Below, piece after piece: positions 1 to 9,376 of a stretch of DNA of 64,000 nucleotides. The notes below the pieces were generated by a model that was given only the letters and a program-made list of their open reading frames with translations, made no database searches and was not told the origin of the DNA. This DNA is from Vibrio tasmaniensis. GTDB taxonomy: Bacteria; Pseudomonadota; Gammaproteobacteria; Enterobacterales; Vibrionaceae. The position numbers and the translations under genes were made by a program. The DNA is taken from positions 310,001-374,000 of the forward strand of contig NZ_AP025511.1 in NCBI RefSeq assembly GCF_024347635.1, read 5' to 3'. Each line of letters begins with the position of its first letter. The first letter of the stretch is position 1.

Positions 1-754
1 TGTGGTTGATAACACAGGTGTGTGGCGTGACGCTGAAGGCCTAAGCCAACACGTTGCGTGTAATGGTGCGAAGAAGGTTCTACTGACTGCGCCAGGCAAA
101 GGTGAAATCAAGAACGTTGTATTTGGTGTAAACCAAAATGACATTCAACCAGAAGATACGATCATCTCTGCTGCAAGCTGCACAACAAACGCGATTACGC
201 CGGTATTAAAAGCGGTTCACGACAAGTTTGGTGTCCTATCAGGTCACATCGAAACGGTTCACTCATTTACCAATGACCAAAACCTTATCGACAACTTCCA
301 CTCAGGTGATCGTCGTGGTCGAGCTGCATCATTGAACATGGTACTGACATCGACTGGCGCTGCTAAAGCGGTATCAAAAGCGATGCCAGAAATGGAAGGT
401 AAGCTAACAGGTAATGCGATTCGCGTACCTACGCCAAACGTTTCAATGGCAGTAGCAAACCTAAACCTTGAGAAAGGCACAAACAAAGAAGAGTTGAACG
501 AATACCTGCGTGAAATGGCGCTATCTTCAACTTTATCTGCACAGATTGATTACACCGACTCAACCGAGATTGTATCTACCGATTTGGTTGGTTCTCGCCA
601 CCCAGGTGTGGTTGACGGTGTTGCAACTATCGCACAAGACAACCGTGCTGTTCTGTACATTTGGTACGACAACGAGTTTGGCTACAGCTGTCAGGTTGTT
701 CACTGTATGGAACAGATGATGGGTGTACGCTACAAGACTTACCCTGAAGTTTAA
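1..754 (+). CDS. Glyceraldehyde-3-phosphate dehydrogenase, 3' part (cut by window start)
   Basis: C-terminal 250 residues of a GAPDH; the reading frame is open at the window edge, so the start and most of the NAD-binding domain lie outside. The catalytic cysteine is visible in ASCTTN (residue 60 of the fragment) and the partner histidine in TVHSFTND (about residue 87). The C-terminal NAD-contact segment WYDNEFGYS is intact. The variants NAITP after the active site and HSFTNDQ resemble the longer, second GAPDH type of Vibrio and Shewanella rather than E. coli GapA; this subtype is my inference. It acts in cytosolic glycolysis or gluconeogenesis. A strong terminator follows at 878-921. Confidence 0.9.
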   Translation, partial: VVDNTGVWRDAEGLSQHVACNGAKKVLLTAPGKGEIKNVVFGVNQNDIQPEDTIISAASCTTNAITPVLKAVHDKFGVLSGHIETVHSFTNDQNLIDNFHSGDRRGRAASLNMVLTSTGAAKAVSKAMPEMEGKLTGNAIRVPTPNVSMAVANLNLEKGTNKEELNEYLREMALSSTLSAQIDYTDSTEIVSTDLVGSRHPGVVDGVATIAQDNRAVLYIWYDNEFGYSCQVVHCMEQMMGVRYKTYPEV

Positions 755-877
755 ACGATTTCAATCTTGTAACTAACTCAGCGCAAACGGCTCCACAACA
801 TAATAATTATATCTGCGAAGTCTGTAATGGGCTTTGCAACCCTTCTTTTTTTACTCCCCCGTATAAACAGGAAGGTT

Positions 878-921
878 GCCACTTAGATCTGCTCTCTCTA
901 TCTGATCTAAGTGGCCTTTTT
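878..921 (+). terminator. Rho-independent terminator after GAPDH
   Basis: A perfect 12-bp stem (878-889 with 904-915, GCCACTTAGATC and its complement) is followed by CTTTTT. It has no T-run on the other strand, so it serves the plus-strand GAPDH gene. Confidence 0.85.
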
Positions 922-999
922 ACATCTGTTACTTTAATTTTGGTCTCTATTACGCCAACTTTGTCTTCTTCGCTCTAACAAAGCTCGACTTCACATCTG

Positions 1000-2079
1000 T
1001 TACAGCTCAACCTCAACGTCTGACTGAATCGTACTCGAACACGCAAGGACATAACCTTGCTCAATCTGTTCTGGCGTCAAAGTCTCTTGGCTGCTTGATT
1101 CCACTGAACCTTTGGTTACTTTGCACTTGCAAGAACCACAAATCCCACTGCGACAGGCAATAATAATCGGAACACCAGCTTTCTCTAATGAATCAGCCAA
1201 TGGTGTACCCGCTTCCGCTTCTACTTCTGCGCCAAATGCAGGAACAAACACCTTAACGGCACCATTTGAATCTGCAGACGCTTCCGCTTGTGACTCTTCT
1301 GAAGCTGTGTTGCTATTGACCAATGAATCCGTGTTTGGGTTCGCTGGCGTGAAACTTTCTTGATAGAAATTTTCCATGTTGAATTCTAGTTCTTTCAGGT
1401 AGCTTTCTATGTTTTGCATAAAGCCAACTGGGCCGCACAGATAAACAGTTCGGTCTAAAATATCTGGGCTTAGTTTTACTAACCAATTCTTATCTAATCG
1501 ACCTTGAGGAGCTACTGTTCCTTCACTGTCTTTTAGCAGCAATTTAAGATTGAAGTTGTTGTGCGCCTCATCTAATTGATGCAGTTCTTGAAAGTAAATG
1601 GTCTCACGCTTATTGCGTGCCATGTGGACGAAGTCGATCTCAATATCACTGCCTTGAGCCAGCCAATATTTTGCCATCGCCATCACAGGTGTAATACCGC
1701 AACCTGCACTCACTAGCGTCACTTTTTTCGTTGCTGTTGGCATGCAATCAATACAGTTAAACGCGCCAGCAGGCTTCAATACTGAAACCTCATCACCTTC
1801 ATCAAGCTCATCAACAATAAAGTTCGAAACCAAGCCACCTTCCACACGTTTCACCGTGAGCTTCAGGCGATTATCTTCAGGACAAGAAGCCACAGAATAG
1901 GCACGATAATCGGTTTTCGTCGGCATATCTAAACCCAGAGTAATGAATTGCCCTGGCTTAAAATTGAAATGTAAGTCTTGTGGAATACTACCAAGCTCAA
2001 AGCTGACCGTATCTGGCGTCTCGTGCCATTTCTTTAAACACACTAAATTGATTGAATCGCTATCCGACCATGCATACAT
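1000..2079 (-). CDS. hcr: NADH oxidoreductase for hybrid cluster protein
   Basis: 359 residues. An N-terminal ferredoxin-NAD(P)H-reductase-type FAD domain (RAYSVAS flavin motif near residue 59) is followed by an NAD domain (VSAGCGITPVMAM, LCGPVGFM). After a Ser/Ala/Glu-rich linker (about 250-275) comes a plant-type [2Fe-2S] ferredoxin domain with cysteines in CRSGICGSCKC and a last one in LACSS. This matches Hcr, which passes electrons from NADH to Hcp. It lies 112 bases downstream of hcp on the same strand and is probably cotranscribed from the hcp sigma-54 promoter. Confidence 0.93.
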   Translation of the reverse strand: MYAWSDSDSINLVCLKKWHETPDTVSFELGSIPQDLHFNFKPGQFITLGLDMPTKTDYRAYSVASCPEDNRLKLTVKRVEGGLVSNFIVDELDEGDEVSVLKPAGAFNCIDCMPTATKKVTLVSAGCGITPVMAMAKYWLAQGSDIEIDFVHMARNKRETIYFQELHQLDEAHNNFNLKLLLKDSEGTVAPQGRLDKNWLVKLSPDILDRTVYLCGPVGFMQNIESYLKELEFNMENFYQESFTPANPNTDSLVNSNTASEESQAEASADSNGAVKVFVPAFGAEVEAEAGTPLADSLEKAGVPIIIACRSGICGSCKCKVTKGSVESSSQETLTPEQIEQGYVLACSSTIQSDVEVEL

Positions 2080-2191
2080 AGTTCACGCACCTTACTGATG
2101 ATTAAATGACTAAAGATTTAAATCTAAAAAGCCCCGCAGCTGTTTGTTTTATTAAAAACGTCACAACAACGAGGCTTCAGGTTGGCTTAAA

Positions 2192-3853
2192 TTAAGCCGC
2201 TAAGATTGTTTTAAGATCTTGTTCTGGCGTTGAAATAGAACGCATATCGAACTCGTCTTGCATAATCTTAAGTAGGTTTTCAGTTAGGAACGCAGGTGCT
2301 GTAGGGCCTGTGTAGATACCTTTCACACCTAGAGCGAACAGAGTAAGCAAGATAACGATCGCTTTTTGCTCGAACCAAGATAGAACCAGCGTTAACGGAA
2401 GTTCGTTGATACCACAATCAAACTCTTGAGACAGTGCGATAGCAAGCTGAATCGCAGAGTAAGCATCGTTACATTGGCCAACATCTAACAGACGTGGGAT
2501 ACCGTTAATGTCGCCGAATTGGTTTTTGTTGAAACGGAATTTACCACATGCCAATGTCAGGATTACTGAATCTTCTGGCGCTTGAGCTGTGAAGTCTGTG
2601 TAGTAGCTACGTTCAGATTTGTCACCGTCACAACCACCGACTAGGAAGAAGTGTTTAATGTTGCCTTCTTTTACTTGCTCAACAACCGCAGGTGCCGCTT
2701 CCATCAGTGCGTTACGACCAAAACCGACAGTGATCATTTGCTCGATCTCGTCGTGTTTGAAACCTTCTTGCGCTAGTGCACAATCAATTACTGCGCTGAA
2801 ATCGTCGCCTTCAAGGTGATCAACACCCGGCCAGCCCACGATGCTGCGTGTAAATAGACGGTCTGCGTAAGAACCTACATCAGGGTTAAGCAGGCAGTTA
2901 GACGTCATTACAATTGCGCCAGGGAAGTTAGCGAATTCTTTTTGCTGATTCTGCCAAGCGCTGCCGTAGTTACCCGCAAGGTGTGGGTACTTGTTTAGCT
3001 CTGGGTAACCGTGTGCTGGTAGCATCTCACCGTTAGTGTAAACGTTGATGCCCTTGCCTTCAGTTTGTTGAAGAATCTTTTCTAGATCATGTAAGTCGTG
3101 ACCAGAAACAAGAATACAGTGACCTTTTTTAGTCTTCACATTCACGGTTGTTGGTTGAGGGTGACCAAAGGTATCTGTCTCGCCTTTGTCTAGCATTTCC
3201 ATTACTTTGTAGTTCATCAAGCCAATCTGCATTGATGTATCAAGTAACTGTTTTAGATCGGATGGATCTGTACCTAGGAACGCCATGATTTCATGGTATT
3301 CAGCAAAAATAGCGTCATCAGTTTGACCAAGAACACGAGCGTGCTCCATGTAGGCTGCCACACCTTTTAAGCCGTATAGGCAAAGAAGACGAAGACCAAT
3401 CACATCTTCGTGTTGAGAATCGTGACCACGGTTTACAGCAGCTTGAGGCGCAAGTGCCAATAGCTCTGAAGAATCTGTTGGAAGATCGAACTGTGCTGCT
3501 GCAGAAAGCTCTGGAATTTCAAAACCAATCAATGTTGCTGCTGCACGAACTTTTTGCTCTAAACGCTGCTTGAATTCATGAGACTGTTGTGCGAATTCGA
3601 TAATACGAGCAGGGTCGAAGTTAACGTTAGTCAGTGTTGCGAAGAACGCTTTTGGCGCCCACTCATCAACTTCTGTATCAATAACATCGCAAGCGCGACC
3701 TAAGCTTGCCCAAAAAGAAACGCCTTGAAGAGAATGCACCAACACGTCTTGAAGGTCGGATACTTCCGAGGTTTTTCCACACATGCCTTGTGCGAAAGAA
3801 CAGCCTTTTACGGTTGGGGTTTGAATTGTTTGTTCACATTGAATACAGAACAT
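2192..3853 (-). CDS. hcp: Hydroxylamine reductase / hybrid cluster protein
   Basis: 553 residues, full length for the enterobacterial-type Hcp. The N-terminal cysteines C3, C6, C18 and C25 (spacing CX2C-X11-C-X6-C) bind the [2Fe-2S] cluster of this class. Downstream Cys, His and Glu motifs of the hybrid cluster are present (for example [41 protein letters not shown]). Hcp reduces nitric oxide and hydroxylamine in the cytoplasm under anaerobic nitrosative stress and is paired with Hcr. A GGAG-type ribosome site precedes ATG 3853. Upstream lie a sigma-54 promoter and NorR-type sites. Confidence 0.96.
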   Translation of the reverse strand: MFCIQCEQTIQTPTVKGCSFAQGMCGKTSEVSDLQDVLVHSLQGVSFWASLGRACDVIDTEVDEWAPKAFFATLTNVNFDPARIIEFAQQSHEFKQRLEQKVRAAATLIGFEIPELSAAAQFDLPTDSSELLALAPQAAVNRGHDSQHEDVIGLRLLCLYGLKGVAAYMEHARVLGQTDDAIFAEYHEIMAFLGTDPSDLKQLLDTSMQIGLMNYKVMEMLDKGETDTFGHPQPTTVNVKTKKGHCILVSGHDLHDLEKILQQTEGKGINVYTNGEMLPAHGYPELNKYPHLAGNYGSAWQNQQKEFANFPGAIVMTSNCLLNPDVGSYADRLFTRSIVGWPGVDHLEGDDFSAVIDCALAQEGFKHDEIEQMITVGFGRNALMEAAPAVVEQVKEGNIKHFFLVGGCDGDKSERSYYTDFTAQAPEDSVILTLACGKFRFNKNQFGDINGIPRLLDVGQCNDAYSAIQLAIALSQEFDCGINELPLTLVLSWFEQKAIVILLTLFALGVKGIYTGPTAPAFLTENLLKIMQDEFDMRSISTPEQDLKTILAA

Positions 3854-3881
3854 ATAAGGGGCTCCAGTAATTTTTTATTAG

Positions 3882-3902
3882 CTGTAAGTACTTTGCTTAC
3901 AG
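3882..3902. promoter_or_regulatory. Perfect inverted repeat in hcp leader
   Basis: CTGTAAG (3882-3888), a 7-base spacer, then CTTACAG (3896-3902). It lies between the predicted transcription start (about 3914) and the hcp ATG. It could be an operator or an mRNA hairpin close to the ribosome site; the sequence alone does not decide. Confidence 0.5.
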
Positions 3903-3924
3903 TGACTTATTCCAACCCCTATAG

Positions 3925-3941
3925 AGCATCAAGTGTGCCAA
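3925..3941 (-). promoter_or_regulatory. Sigma-54 (-24/-12) promoter of hcp-hcr
   Basis: On the minus strand the sequence is TTGGCACACTTGATGCT, with GG at -24 and GC at -12 separated by exactly 10 bases. This fits the RpoN consensus TGGCAC-N5-TGC. The predicted transcription start is near 3914, about 60 bases before the hcp ATG. Confidence 0.8.
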
Positions 3942-3993
3942 CTTTTAAGTTATTGATTTTATGGAACTTACTGTTATTCCATAATTTTAGTGC

Positions 3994-4047
3994 GTGATTA
4001 TGACTACATATAAACTCTCAATCCACACACACCTGTGTCATAGTGAC
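3994..4047. promoter_or_regulatory. Putative NorR enhancer sites (two GT-N7-AC)
   Basis: GTGATTATGAC (3994-4004) and GTCATAGTGAC (4037-4047) both fit GT-N7-AC, the core recognised by the NO sensor NorR; the second is a near-perfect palindrome. They sit about 65-120 bases upstream of the sigma-54 promoter, a suitable distance for an enhancer. No norR gene is present in the window. Confidence 0.55.
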
Positions 4048-4128
4048 TCTCTGATATTTATTAACGGTGTTCATGTTTCGTTCAGAATAGAAGCGATATA
4101 GTGACAACATAGAAAAAGAGGAAAGAAT

Positions 4129-4359
4129 ATGAAAAATATATTAGTTACGATTGTTGCGCTGTTTACTGGCCTTTTGGCGTTATTCACGAGCTTGATTCTT
4201 GCTATTCCTTTAGCTATTGCAGCTTTAATCACTGGCAAGCGCATTCAGAATCAAATGAAGAAACAGGGTTTCGCAGCTCATATGAACACTCGTCAATCAT
4301 CAACCAGTGACGCCGGTGTTATTGAAGGTGAATACGAAGACCTTTCAAGCAGAAAGTAA
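4129..4359 (+). CDS. Small membrane protein, unknown function
   Basis: 76 residues, ATG preceded by AAAGAGGAAAG. One long hydrophobic stretch (about residues 4-38, leucine, isoleucine and alanine rich, possibly a helical hairpin) is followed by a basic segment GKRIQNQMKKQ and a polar acidic tail. I do not recognise the family. The next gene begins 53 bases downstream on the same strand, so the two may be cotranscribed. The good ribosome site and membrane-protein composition support a real gene. Confidence 0.7.
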   Translation: MKNILVTIVALFTGLLALFTSLILAIPLAIAALITGKRIQNQMKKQGFAAHMNTRQSSTSDAGVIEGEYEDLSSRK

Positions 4360-4412
4360 CCTAAACTTTAGTTTCAGACATAGTGAAAGCACAACAGAGA
4401 CAAGATTACATA

Positions 4413-5576
4413 ATGCAAAGAAAACCCCTCCTAGCACTGCTCGCCTTAACGACTTTAAGTCTCGTTGGTTGTTCCAACGAGACACCGATACCCGCTTACC
4501 AAACATCTCCTGACTTGCCTAGCTATCAGCAAGACAGCTTTGATGACTACGTCAATGACACCCAAGATTGGTTATTGAAAAACCGCGTGTTCATGGCAGA
4601 AGACAAGCAGCTTGAGATTCAACTCAATTCACCCACCGAATACGAACCTGCGACACCTAACGGTAAGGCAGTTTTATTGGTTCATGGGTTAGGTGATTCT
4701 CCGTACTCATTTAAAGACATCGCAACGCACCTAGCAGAACAAGGTTACTTAGTGAGAACGGTATTGCTACCGGGCCATGGCAGCCGTGTCGGTGACTTAA
4801 TGCAGCCAAGCTTAGAAGATTGGCAAGGTGTTGTAGATCATCATACGAAGTTACTAGAGCAAGAGTATGATTCTGTGTGGCTTGGCGGCTATTCAACAGG
4901 CGCAAACCTCGTGACTTCACAGGCGATGAACGATCCTAAGATCTCAGGGCTACTGCTGTTCTCTCCTGCGTTTCAACCGAGCTCATCTGCGGTTCAGTAT
5001 GCTGGGATAGCAAGCTACTTTGTCACTTGGGCTGACCAAGATCCTGAAGACAATATGTTGCGTTACAACTCACTGCCAATGAATGGTGCCTCGGTTTACT
5101 ACGAGACATCAGAAGTGGTTCGTGAAGACCTGCAAGATAAACACTTCGATAAACCGGTGTTTATTATGATGAGTGAAGGCGACAGTGTGATTGACACTAG
5201 CTTCGTTCAACAAGCGTTTACTGAATCCATGCCCAATCCAAACAATGTTTTGGTTTGGCAAGGAGAAACCACACTCGACGATCCTCGCACTGTTCAATAC
5301 AGCATGAAGATCCCAGAACAACGTATTTCGAACGGTTCTCATATGGGTTTGCTGTTCTCACCAAGCAATCCGTATTACGGAATCAATGGTAGCGAGAAGA
5401 TCTGCTCCAATGGTCAAGAGGAAGGTTTTGAAGAACAGTGCAACGCGACAAGTGAAGTGTGGTACTCAGCGTGGGGATATCGTGAAGATGGAAAAAACCA
5501 TGCGCGTCTGACCTACAACCCGTACTTTTCAGACTCGATGCAAAAGCTTGATGCGGTTCTGAATTCAGAAGGCTAA
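4413..5576 (+). CDS. Alpha/beta-hydrolase lipoprotein
   Basis: ATG 4413 is chosen because the protein then starts with a lipoprotein signal (MQRKPLLALL ... LSLVGC-S) whose lipobox cysteine is near residue 20; an in-frame GTG at 4383 is also possible. The alpha/beta-hydrolase core shows the oxyanion segment LVHGLGDS, the nucleophile elbow GYSTG, an acid in SEGDSVID and a histidine in NGSHMG. It is probably a membrane-anchored serine hydrolase of carboxylesterase or lysophospholipase type; the substrate is unknown. A bidirectional terminator follows. Confidence 0.85.
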   Translation: MQRKPLLALLALTTLSLVGCSNETPIPAYQTSPDLPSYQQDSFDDYVNDTQDWLLKNRVFMAEDKQLEIQLNSPTEYEPATPNGKAVLLVHGLGDSPYSFKDIATHLAEQGYLVRTVLLPGHGSRVGDLMQPSLEDWQGVVDHHTKLLEQEYDSVWLGGYSTGANLVTSQAMNDPKISGLLLFSPAFQPSSSAVQYAGIASYFVTWADQDPEDNMLRYNSLPMNGASVYYETSEVVREDLQDKHFDKPVFIMMSEGDSVIDTSFVQQAFTESMPNPNNVLVWQGETTLDDPRTVQYSMKIPEQRISNGSHMGLLFSPSNPYYGINGSEKICSNGQEEGFEEQCNATSEVWYSAWGYREDGKNHARLTYNPYFSDSMQKLDAVLNSEG

Positions 5577-5612
5577 CAAGCACAAGACTGTCGAAACGAA
5601 TCCATAGAAATC

Positions 5613-5649
5613 AAAAAGGCTCACTAGATAACGTCTAGTGAGCCTTTTT
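5613..5649. terminator. Bidirectional terminator
   Basis: A 16-bp perfect stem (5613-5628 with 5634-5649) reads AAAAAGGCTCACTAGA and its complement, giving U-tracts on both strands. It separates the convergent hydrolase and LysE-family genes. Confidence 0.9.
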
Positions 5650-5685
5650 AATGGATATCGTTTCTTGCCAGTATATGGACTACCG

Positions 5686-6303
5686 CTATATCGTCCACAC
5701 CACACGCACAGCAAGTAGAATCAACACCACACCAGATAGTCGGTCAATCAACTGGGCTTTCGAGCGAATACGCTCAACAATCAACGGGCTAGAGAGCACC
5801 AAAGTAATAAAAGTATACCAAAGGCCATCAACAATCAGAGGCGTTGAGACAATAATCACTTGATTGCTAAGTTCGTTACCCAACGCCACAAATTGGCTAA
5901 ACAGAGCGATAAAGAACAACGCGATCTTAGGGCTCAAGATTGAGATCAAGAAAGCCTCACGAGCAGACTGCATGTAGCTCATCTGTTCACCCGCTTCCAA
6001 TTTCGCAGCAACACCACCTTTTGAGCGTAACGCATTCACACCAAGATAAAGTAGATACGCTGCACCCGCCAAACTGATGCCTTTGAACAACATAGGTGAT
6101 TGCTCAAGCACAACGGCTAAACCAACAATAGTTGCGAACGCATAAATACCGATGCCTGCGGCGTGAGACCAAGCCGCGACAAGACCATTGATACGGCCAC
6201 CAGCCAAACTGTGCTTTGCAATCATAGCCAAGCTTGGGCCCGGAGACATTGCACCCAACAAGCAAATCGCTAATAAAGAAAACCAAATTGTTACTGTCAT
6301 CAT
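5686..6303 (-). CDS. LysE/RhtB family amino-acid exporter
   Basis: 205 residues with about six hydrophobic segments. The N-terminal family signature MSPGPSLAMI follows the first helix, and GLVAAWSHAAGIGIYAF is the second conserved block. RhtB-type proteins export homoserine, threonine, lysine or related amino acids by proton exchange at the inner membrane; the substrate here is not determinable. The start ATG 6303 (ATGATG) follows AGGAATGG. The LysR gene upstream on the same strand ends 125 bases away. Confidence 0.88.
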   Translation of the reverse strand: MMTVTIWFSLLAICLLGAMSPGPSLAMIAKHSLAGGRINGLVAAWSHAAGIGIYAFATIVGLAVVLEQSPMLFKGISLAGAAYLLYLGVNALRSKGGVAAKLEAGEQMSYMQSAREAFLISILSPKIALFFIALFSQFVALGNELSNQVIIVSTPLIVDGLWYTFITLVLSSPLIVERIRSKAQLIDRLSGVVLILLAVRVVWTI

Positions 6304-6427
6304 TCCATTCCTAGTAAAACAAAGCGTCCTAGCTGAACCCTCTTTGCTTAATATTCAATACTTAGCATTTACCATAATTCGCAGAAGGTATTATTTGAAA
6401 TCAAAGATTATCATCATACTTATGATT

Positions 6428-7348
6428 TTAAATCATGCTGATGTTGTAACTCGACTTCTGCATCGCTTGGAATGCCTTTTCTCGCGCCCATTTATGAGCA
6501 GAGTCGTTGTCATACTTCGGGTGCCACATTAACCAATAGGTGTGCATCTCCGTTTCAAATGGCAGCGAAAAGTAAGTCGTTTCAAGGTGTCGACCTAAGT
6601 TATAGGCGATATGTTCCGGAACGATCATCAGATAATCGTCTTGCATTAACACAGTACCAGCCGATGAGAAGAACGGAACCTGCAAAGCGACTCTGCGCTT
6701 ATGCCCCAATTTCTTTAACGCAATATCTGAATAACTGTCCTTGTCTCCCCCACCAGTCACTTTGATGTGTGAGTAGCTGACGATATCTTCTGTGCTCAAA
6801 GTCGATTGATTAGCTAGTGGATGGGACTTGCGCATCAAACACACCGACTTATCTTCGCCAAGTTTGATGCTAGAAACATGTTCTGGTTTCTTAGGGAAAA
6901 TACTCGAAGCCAAGTGAATACCTGACTCATTCAGTGCTTCAAGGTAGTTTGGTTGCCACAAGCGATACGCCAAATTAATATTCGGCGCTTCGGCAGACAC
7001 CTCAGCAACAATCACAGGCAGAATATACTGAGCCACATAGTCACTCGAAGACAATACCAGTTCACCCTGCCAGTCTTGCGGTTCAAAGGGTTTATCGTCT
7101 AAAAGGTGGTCGAACTCTCCAAGCAAGTCATCGAGTTTGCCTTTGAGTAACAAAGCACGGTTAGTCGGCACCAGTTTGTTGCCATCACGAACCAGCAAAG
7201 GATCGCCACATAGATCTCTAAGCTGAGCCAGTTGACGGCTCACCGCCGACTGCGTGATGTGCAAACGCTGAGCTGTTCGACTGACATGACACTCTTCAAG
7301 AAGCACATGCAGAGAGCGCAGTAGGTTTAAGTTGATATTGCCTAGCAT
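6428..7348 (-). CDS. LysR-family transcriptional regulator
   Basis: 306 residues. The N-terminal winged helix-turn-helix shows SRTAQRLHITQSAVSRQLAQ at about residues 23-42, followed by a substrate-binding domain. The start overlaps the end of the Lrp-type gene by 7 bases, so the two regulators are translationally linked. The short linker and helix GDPLLVRDGNKLVPTNRA are typical. The target is unknown; the downstream LysE exporter is the obvious candidate. Confidence 0.92.
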   Translation of the reverse strand: MLGNINLNLLRSLHVLLEECHVSRTAQRLHITQSAVSRQLAQLRDLCGDPLLVRDGNKLVPTNRALLLKGKLDDLLGEFDHLLDDKPFEPQDWQGELVLSSSDYVAQYILPVIVAEVSAEAPNINLAYRLWQPNYLEALNESGIHLASSIFPKKPEHVSSIKLGEDKSVCLMRKSHPLANQSTLSTEDIVSYSHIKVTGGGDKDSYSDIALKKLGHKRRVALQVPFFSSAGTVLMQDDYLMIVPEHIAYNLGRHLETTYFSLPFETEMHTYWLMWHPKYDNDSAHKWAREKAFQAMQKSSYNISMI

Positions 7349-7803
7349 GAATGCACCTTCGCATTCTGTTTGTTAAAAAACTCCGTCAAAACCGTATGAG
7401 TCATGAGGTGTCGAAGTTCTGGGTAGCTTTGCAGGTGGTCGCGGATTTGATTCAAACGTTCCATGCTTTCAACTTCAACATAAAGCATCATGTCTGTCTC
7501 ACCGCTAATAGAGTGGCACCATTGCACCTCATCAATACTCTGGATTCGTGTCGCGTAGGACTCACAACTATGGTCGCTGCTCGACATGTCGAACTTCAAC
7601 AAGATGTAAGCGCACACATTTTTCGTTTGGTTGGGCTCTGCCACTTGAGCACAATAACCCGTAATCACTTTGTCGCTTTCCAGTTTCTTGATTCTGGCAT
7701 TCACCGCCGAGCGCGAGAGGCTGACATCTCGGGCGATATCGCTCACTGAGCATCGTGCATTGGTTTTGAGAATATCCAAAATCTGACGATCAAATTTATC
7801 CAT
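7342..7803 (-). CDS. Lrp/AsnC-family transcriptional regulator
   Basis: 153 residues from ATG 7803 (MDKFDRQILD); an in-frame start six codons upstream is possible but less typical. The N-terminal AsnC HTH (SVSDIARDVSLSRSAVNARI) is followed by a RAM ligand-binding domain with SISGETDMMLYVEV. It is divergent from yjeH, an exporter of methionine and branched-chain amino acids, and is followed by an overlapping LysR gene. Control of yjeH in response to an amino acid is the likely role (inference). Confidence 0.92.
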   Translation of the reverse strand: MDKFDRQILDILKTNARCSVSDIARDVSLSRSAVNARIKKLESDKVITGYCAQVAEPNQTKNVCAYILLKFDMSSSDHSCESYATRIQSIDEVQWCHSISGETDMMLYVEVESMERLNQIRDHLQSYPELRHLMTHTVLTEFFNKQNAKVHSC

Positions 7804-8058
7804 GCTTCTGATTCTTTCCATTTATTGTTCTATTTATAACGTCTAATTTGACACAACTTTCCTGCTTATAACAGCCATTATGACAGCCGACACTTTCACG
7901 CTTAATCAAGTTAATACTGTTAAATTGACGGTGTCTTAAGACGTTTCGCTAGCTGCATTATTAATATCGACAATGTATGCTCTCATTCATAGCATCACCC
8001 AAACATCGAAGACAGGCACAAGAAGGCCGATATGATAAGCCAATAGCTAGGAGAGCGA

Positions 8059-9330
8059 ATGACACAACTCAAACAAGAAATCACGTTGATCTCAGGAATA
8101 GGACAACTCTCAACAACTTTGCTTGGCACTGGACTCTTTATGATTCCCGCAATTGCCGCAGGCATCGCCGGACAATTGTCTTTAGTCGCATGGTTGATCT
8201 TGTTTATCGCTATTTGCCCGATTGCACTAACCTTCGCCGCATTAGGAAAACGATACCCCAATGCAGGTGGCACGGCCTATTTTGTTCGCCAAGCCTTCAG
8301 TGAGCGATTAGAAACCAGCGTAGCTTGGTTGTTTGTGAGTGTTATTCCTGTCGGTATTCCGGCTGCCATTGCATTGGCAGGCGGTTTTGCACAACAACTA
8401 TTACCCACACCACTCGACACACCTCTGGGTGCTCAGTCCTTTACCGTCGCTCTGCTTATTGCTGTCAACTTGATGGGCAGTAAGTCTTCTGGCCGCTTAC
8501 AAACGGTGATTGCCTTGTCGATTTTTGCCTTGGTTAGCGCCTTTGTTTGGAAAGCCGACATCACTGCAGCTGACATCGCCGTTCCGACCATGACGTCCGA
8601 TTCGATGTGGTCGATTGGCGCCGCTTTGGCAGTCATGTTTTGGTGCTTTGTCGGGATAGAAGCCTTTGCTCACATGGGAGAAGAATTTAAGAATCCACAG
8701 CGTGATTTCCCCATCGCGATCATTGCAGGGTGTTTCGTCGCGGGCGTAGTGTACTGGGCTTGTTCAGTGGTTATTATCAAGCTAGGCGCTTATGGTTCAC
8801 CAGAATTTGATGCTGCATCCATCCCGTGGGTGACAGAGCAACTGTTTGGCAATGGCTTTAAAACCGTCATCAGTGTGCTTGGCTTCTTTGCTTGTTTTGC
8901 GAGCCTAAACCTTTACACCCAAAGCTTGTCTCGCATGATCTGGGCCCAAGCTCGCCAACACACACCTACCAGTAAAATGGCGTTACTTAACAGCCGTGGC
9001 GTACCACTTTATCCAACGTTAGCCATTGGATTTATCGCACTGATCTCATGTGTGATTGGTGAGTTGTCTAATTTGGACCTTGAATTCTTCCTTAAACTCG
9101 CCAACGGTATTTTTGTACTGGTTTATCTGCTTGCAATGTTAGCGGCTTGCCGATTGCTGACTGGCGCATCTAGATACACTGCCATGCTCTCACTGGTGAT
9201 CTGTACCTTGGTGTTTATCTGCCTAAGTTGGTCGATGCTCTATGCTGTGACTGTTTTTGTGACATTGTCACTACCTTGGCGCAAGTGGCTAGGTAAAGGT
9301 AAACCCACCGTCTCTATCGACAAGTTGTAA
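8059..9330 (+). CDS. yjeH: L-methionine/branched-chain amino-acid exporter, YjeH-like
   Basis: 423 residues, about 12 membrane helices, APC superfamily. It resembles E. coli YjeH across its whole length: the N-terminus LLGTGLFMIPA, the block PNAGGTAYFVRQAF, WLFVSVIPVG, MFWCFVGIEAFAHM, EFKNPQRDFP and FACFASLN. YjeH exports methionine, leucine, isoleucine and valine across the inner membrane. ATG 8059 is preceded by AGGAGAG. The divergent Lrp-type gene suggests amino-acid-responsive control. Confidence 0.88.
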   Translation: MTQLKQEITLISGIGQLSTTLLGTGLFMIPAIAAGIAGQLSLVAWLILFIAICPIALTFAALGKRYPNAGGTAYFVRQAFSERLETSVAWLFVSVIPVGIPAAIALAGGFAQQLLPTPLDTPLGAQSFTVALLIAVNLMGSKSSGRLQTVIALSIFALVSAFVWKADITAADIAVPTMTSDSMWSIGAALAVMFWCFVGIEAFAHMGEEFKNPQRDFPIAIIAGCFVAGVVYWACSVVIIKLGAYGSPEFDAASIPWVTEQLFGNGFKTVISVLGFFACFASLNLYTQSLSRMIWAQARQHTPTSKMALLNSRGVPLYPTLAIGFIALISCVIGELSNLDLEFFLKLANGIFVLVYLLAMLAACRLLTGASRYTAMLSLVICTLVFICLSWSMLYAVTVFVTLSLPWRKWLGKGKPTVSIDKL

Positions 9331-9376
9331 CTCGATTAGTGATGAATCAGAAAATTGTAAACAAGCCCTACCAATA

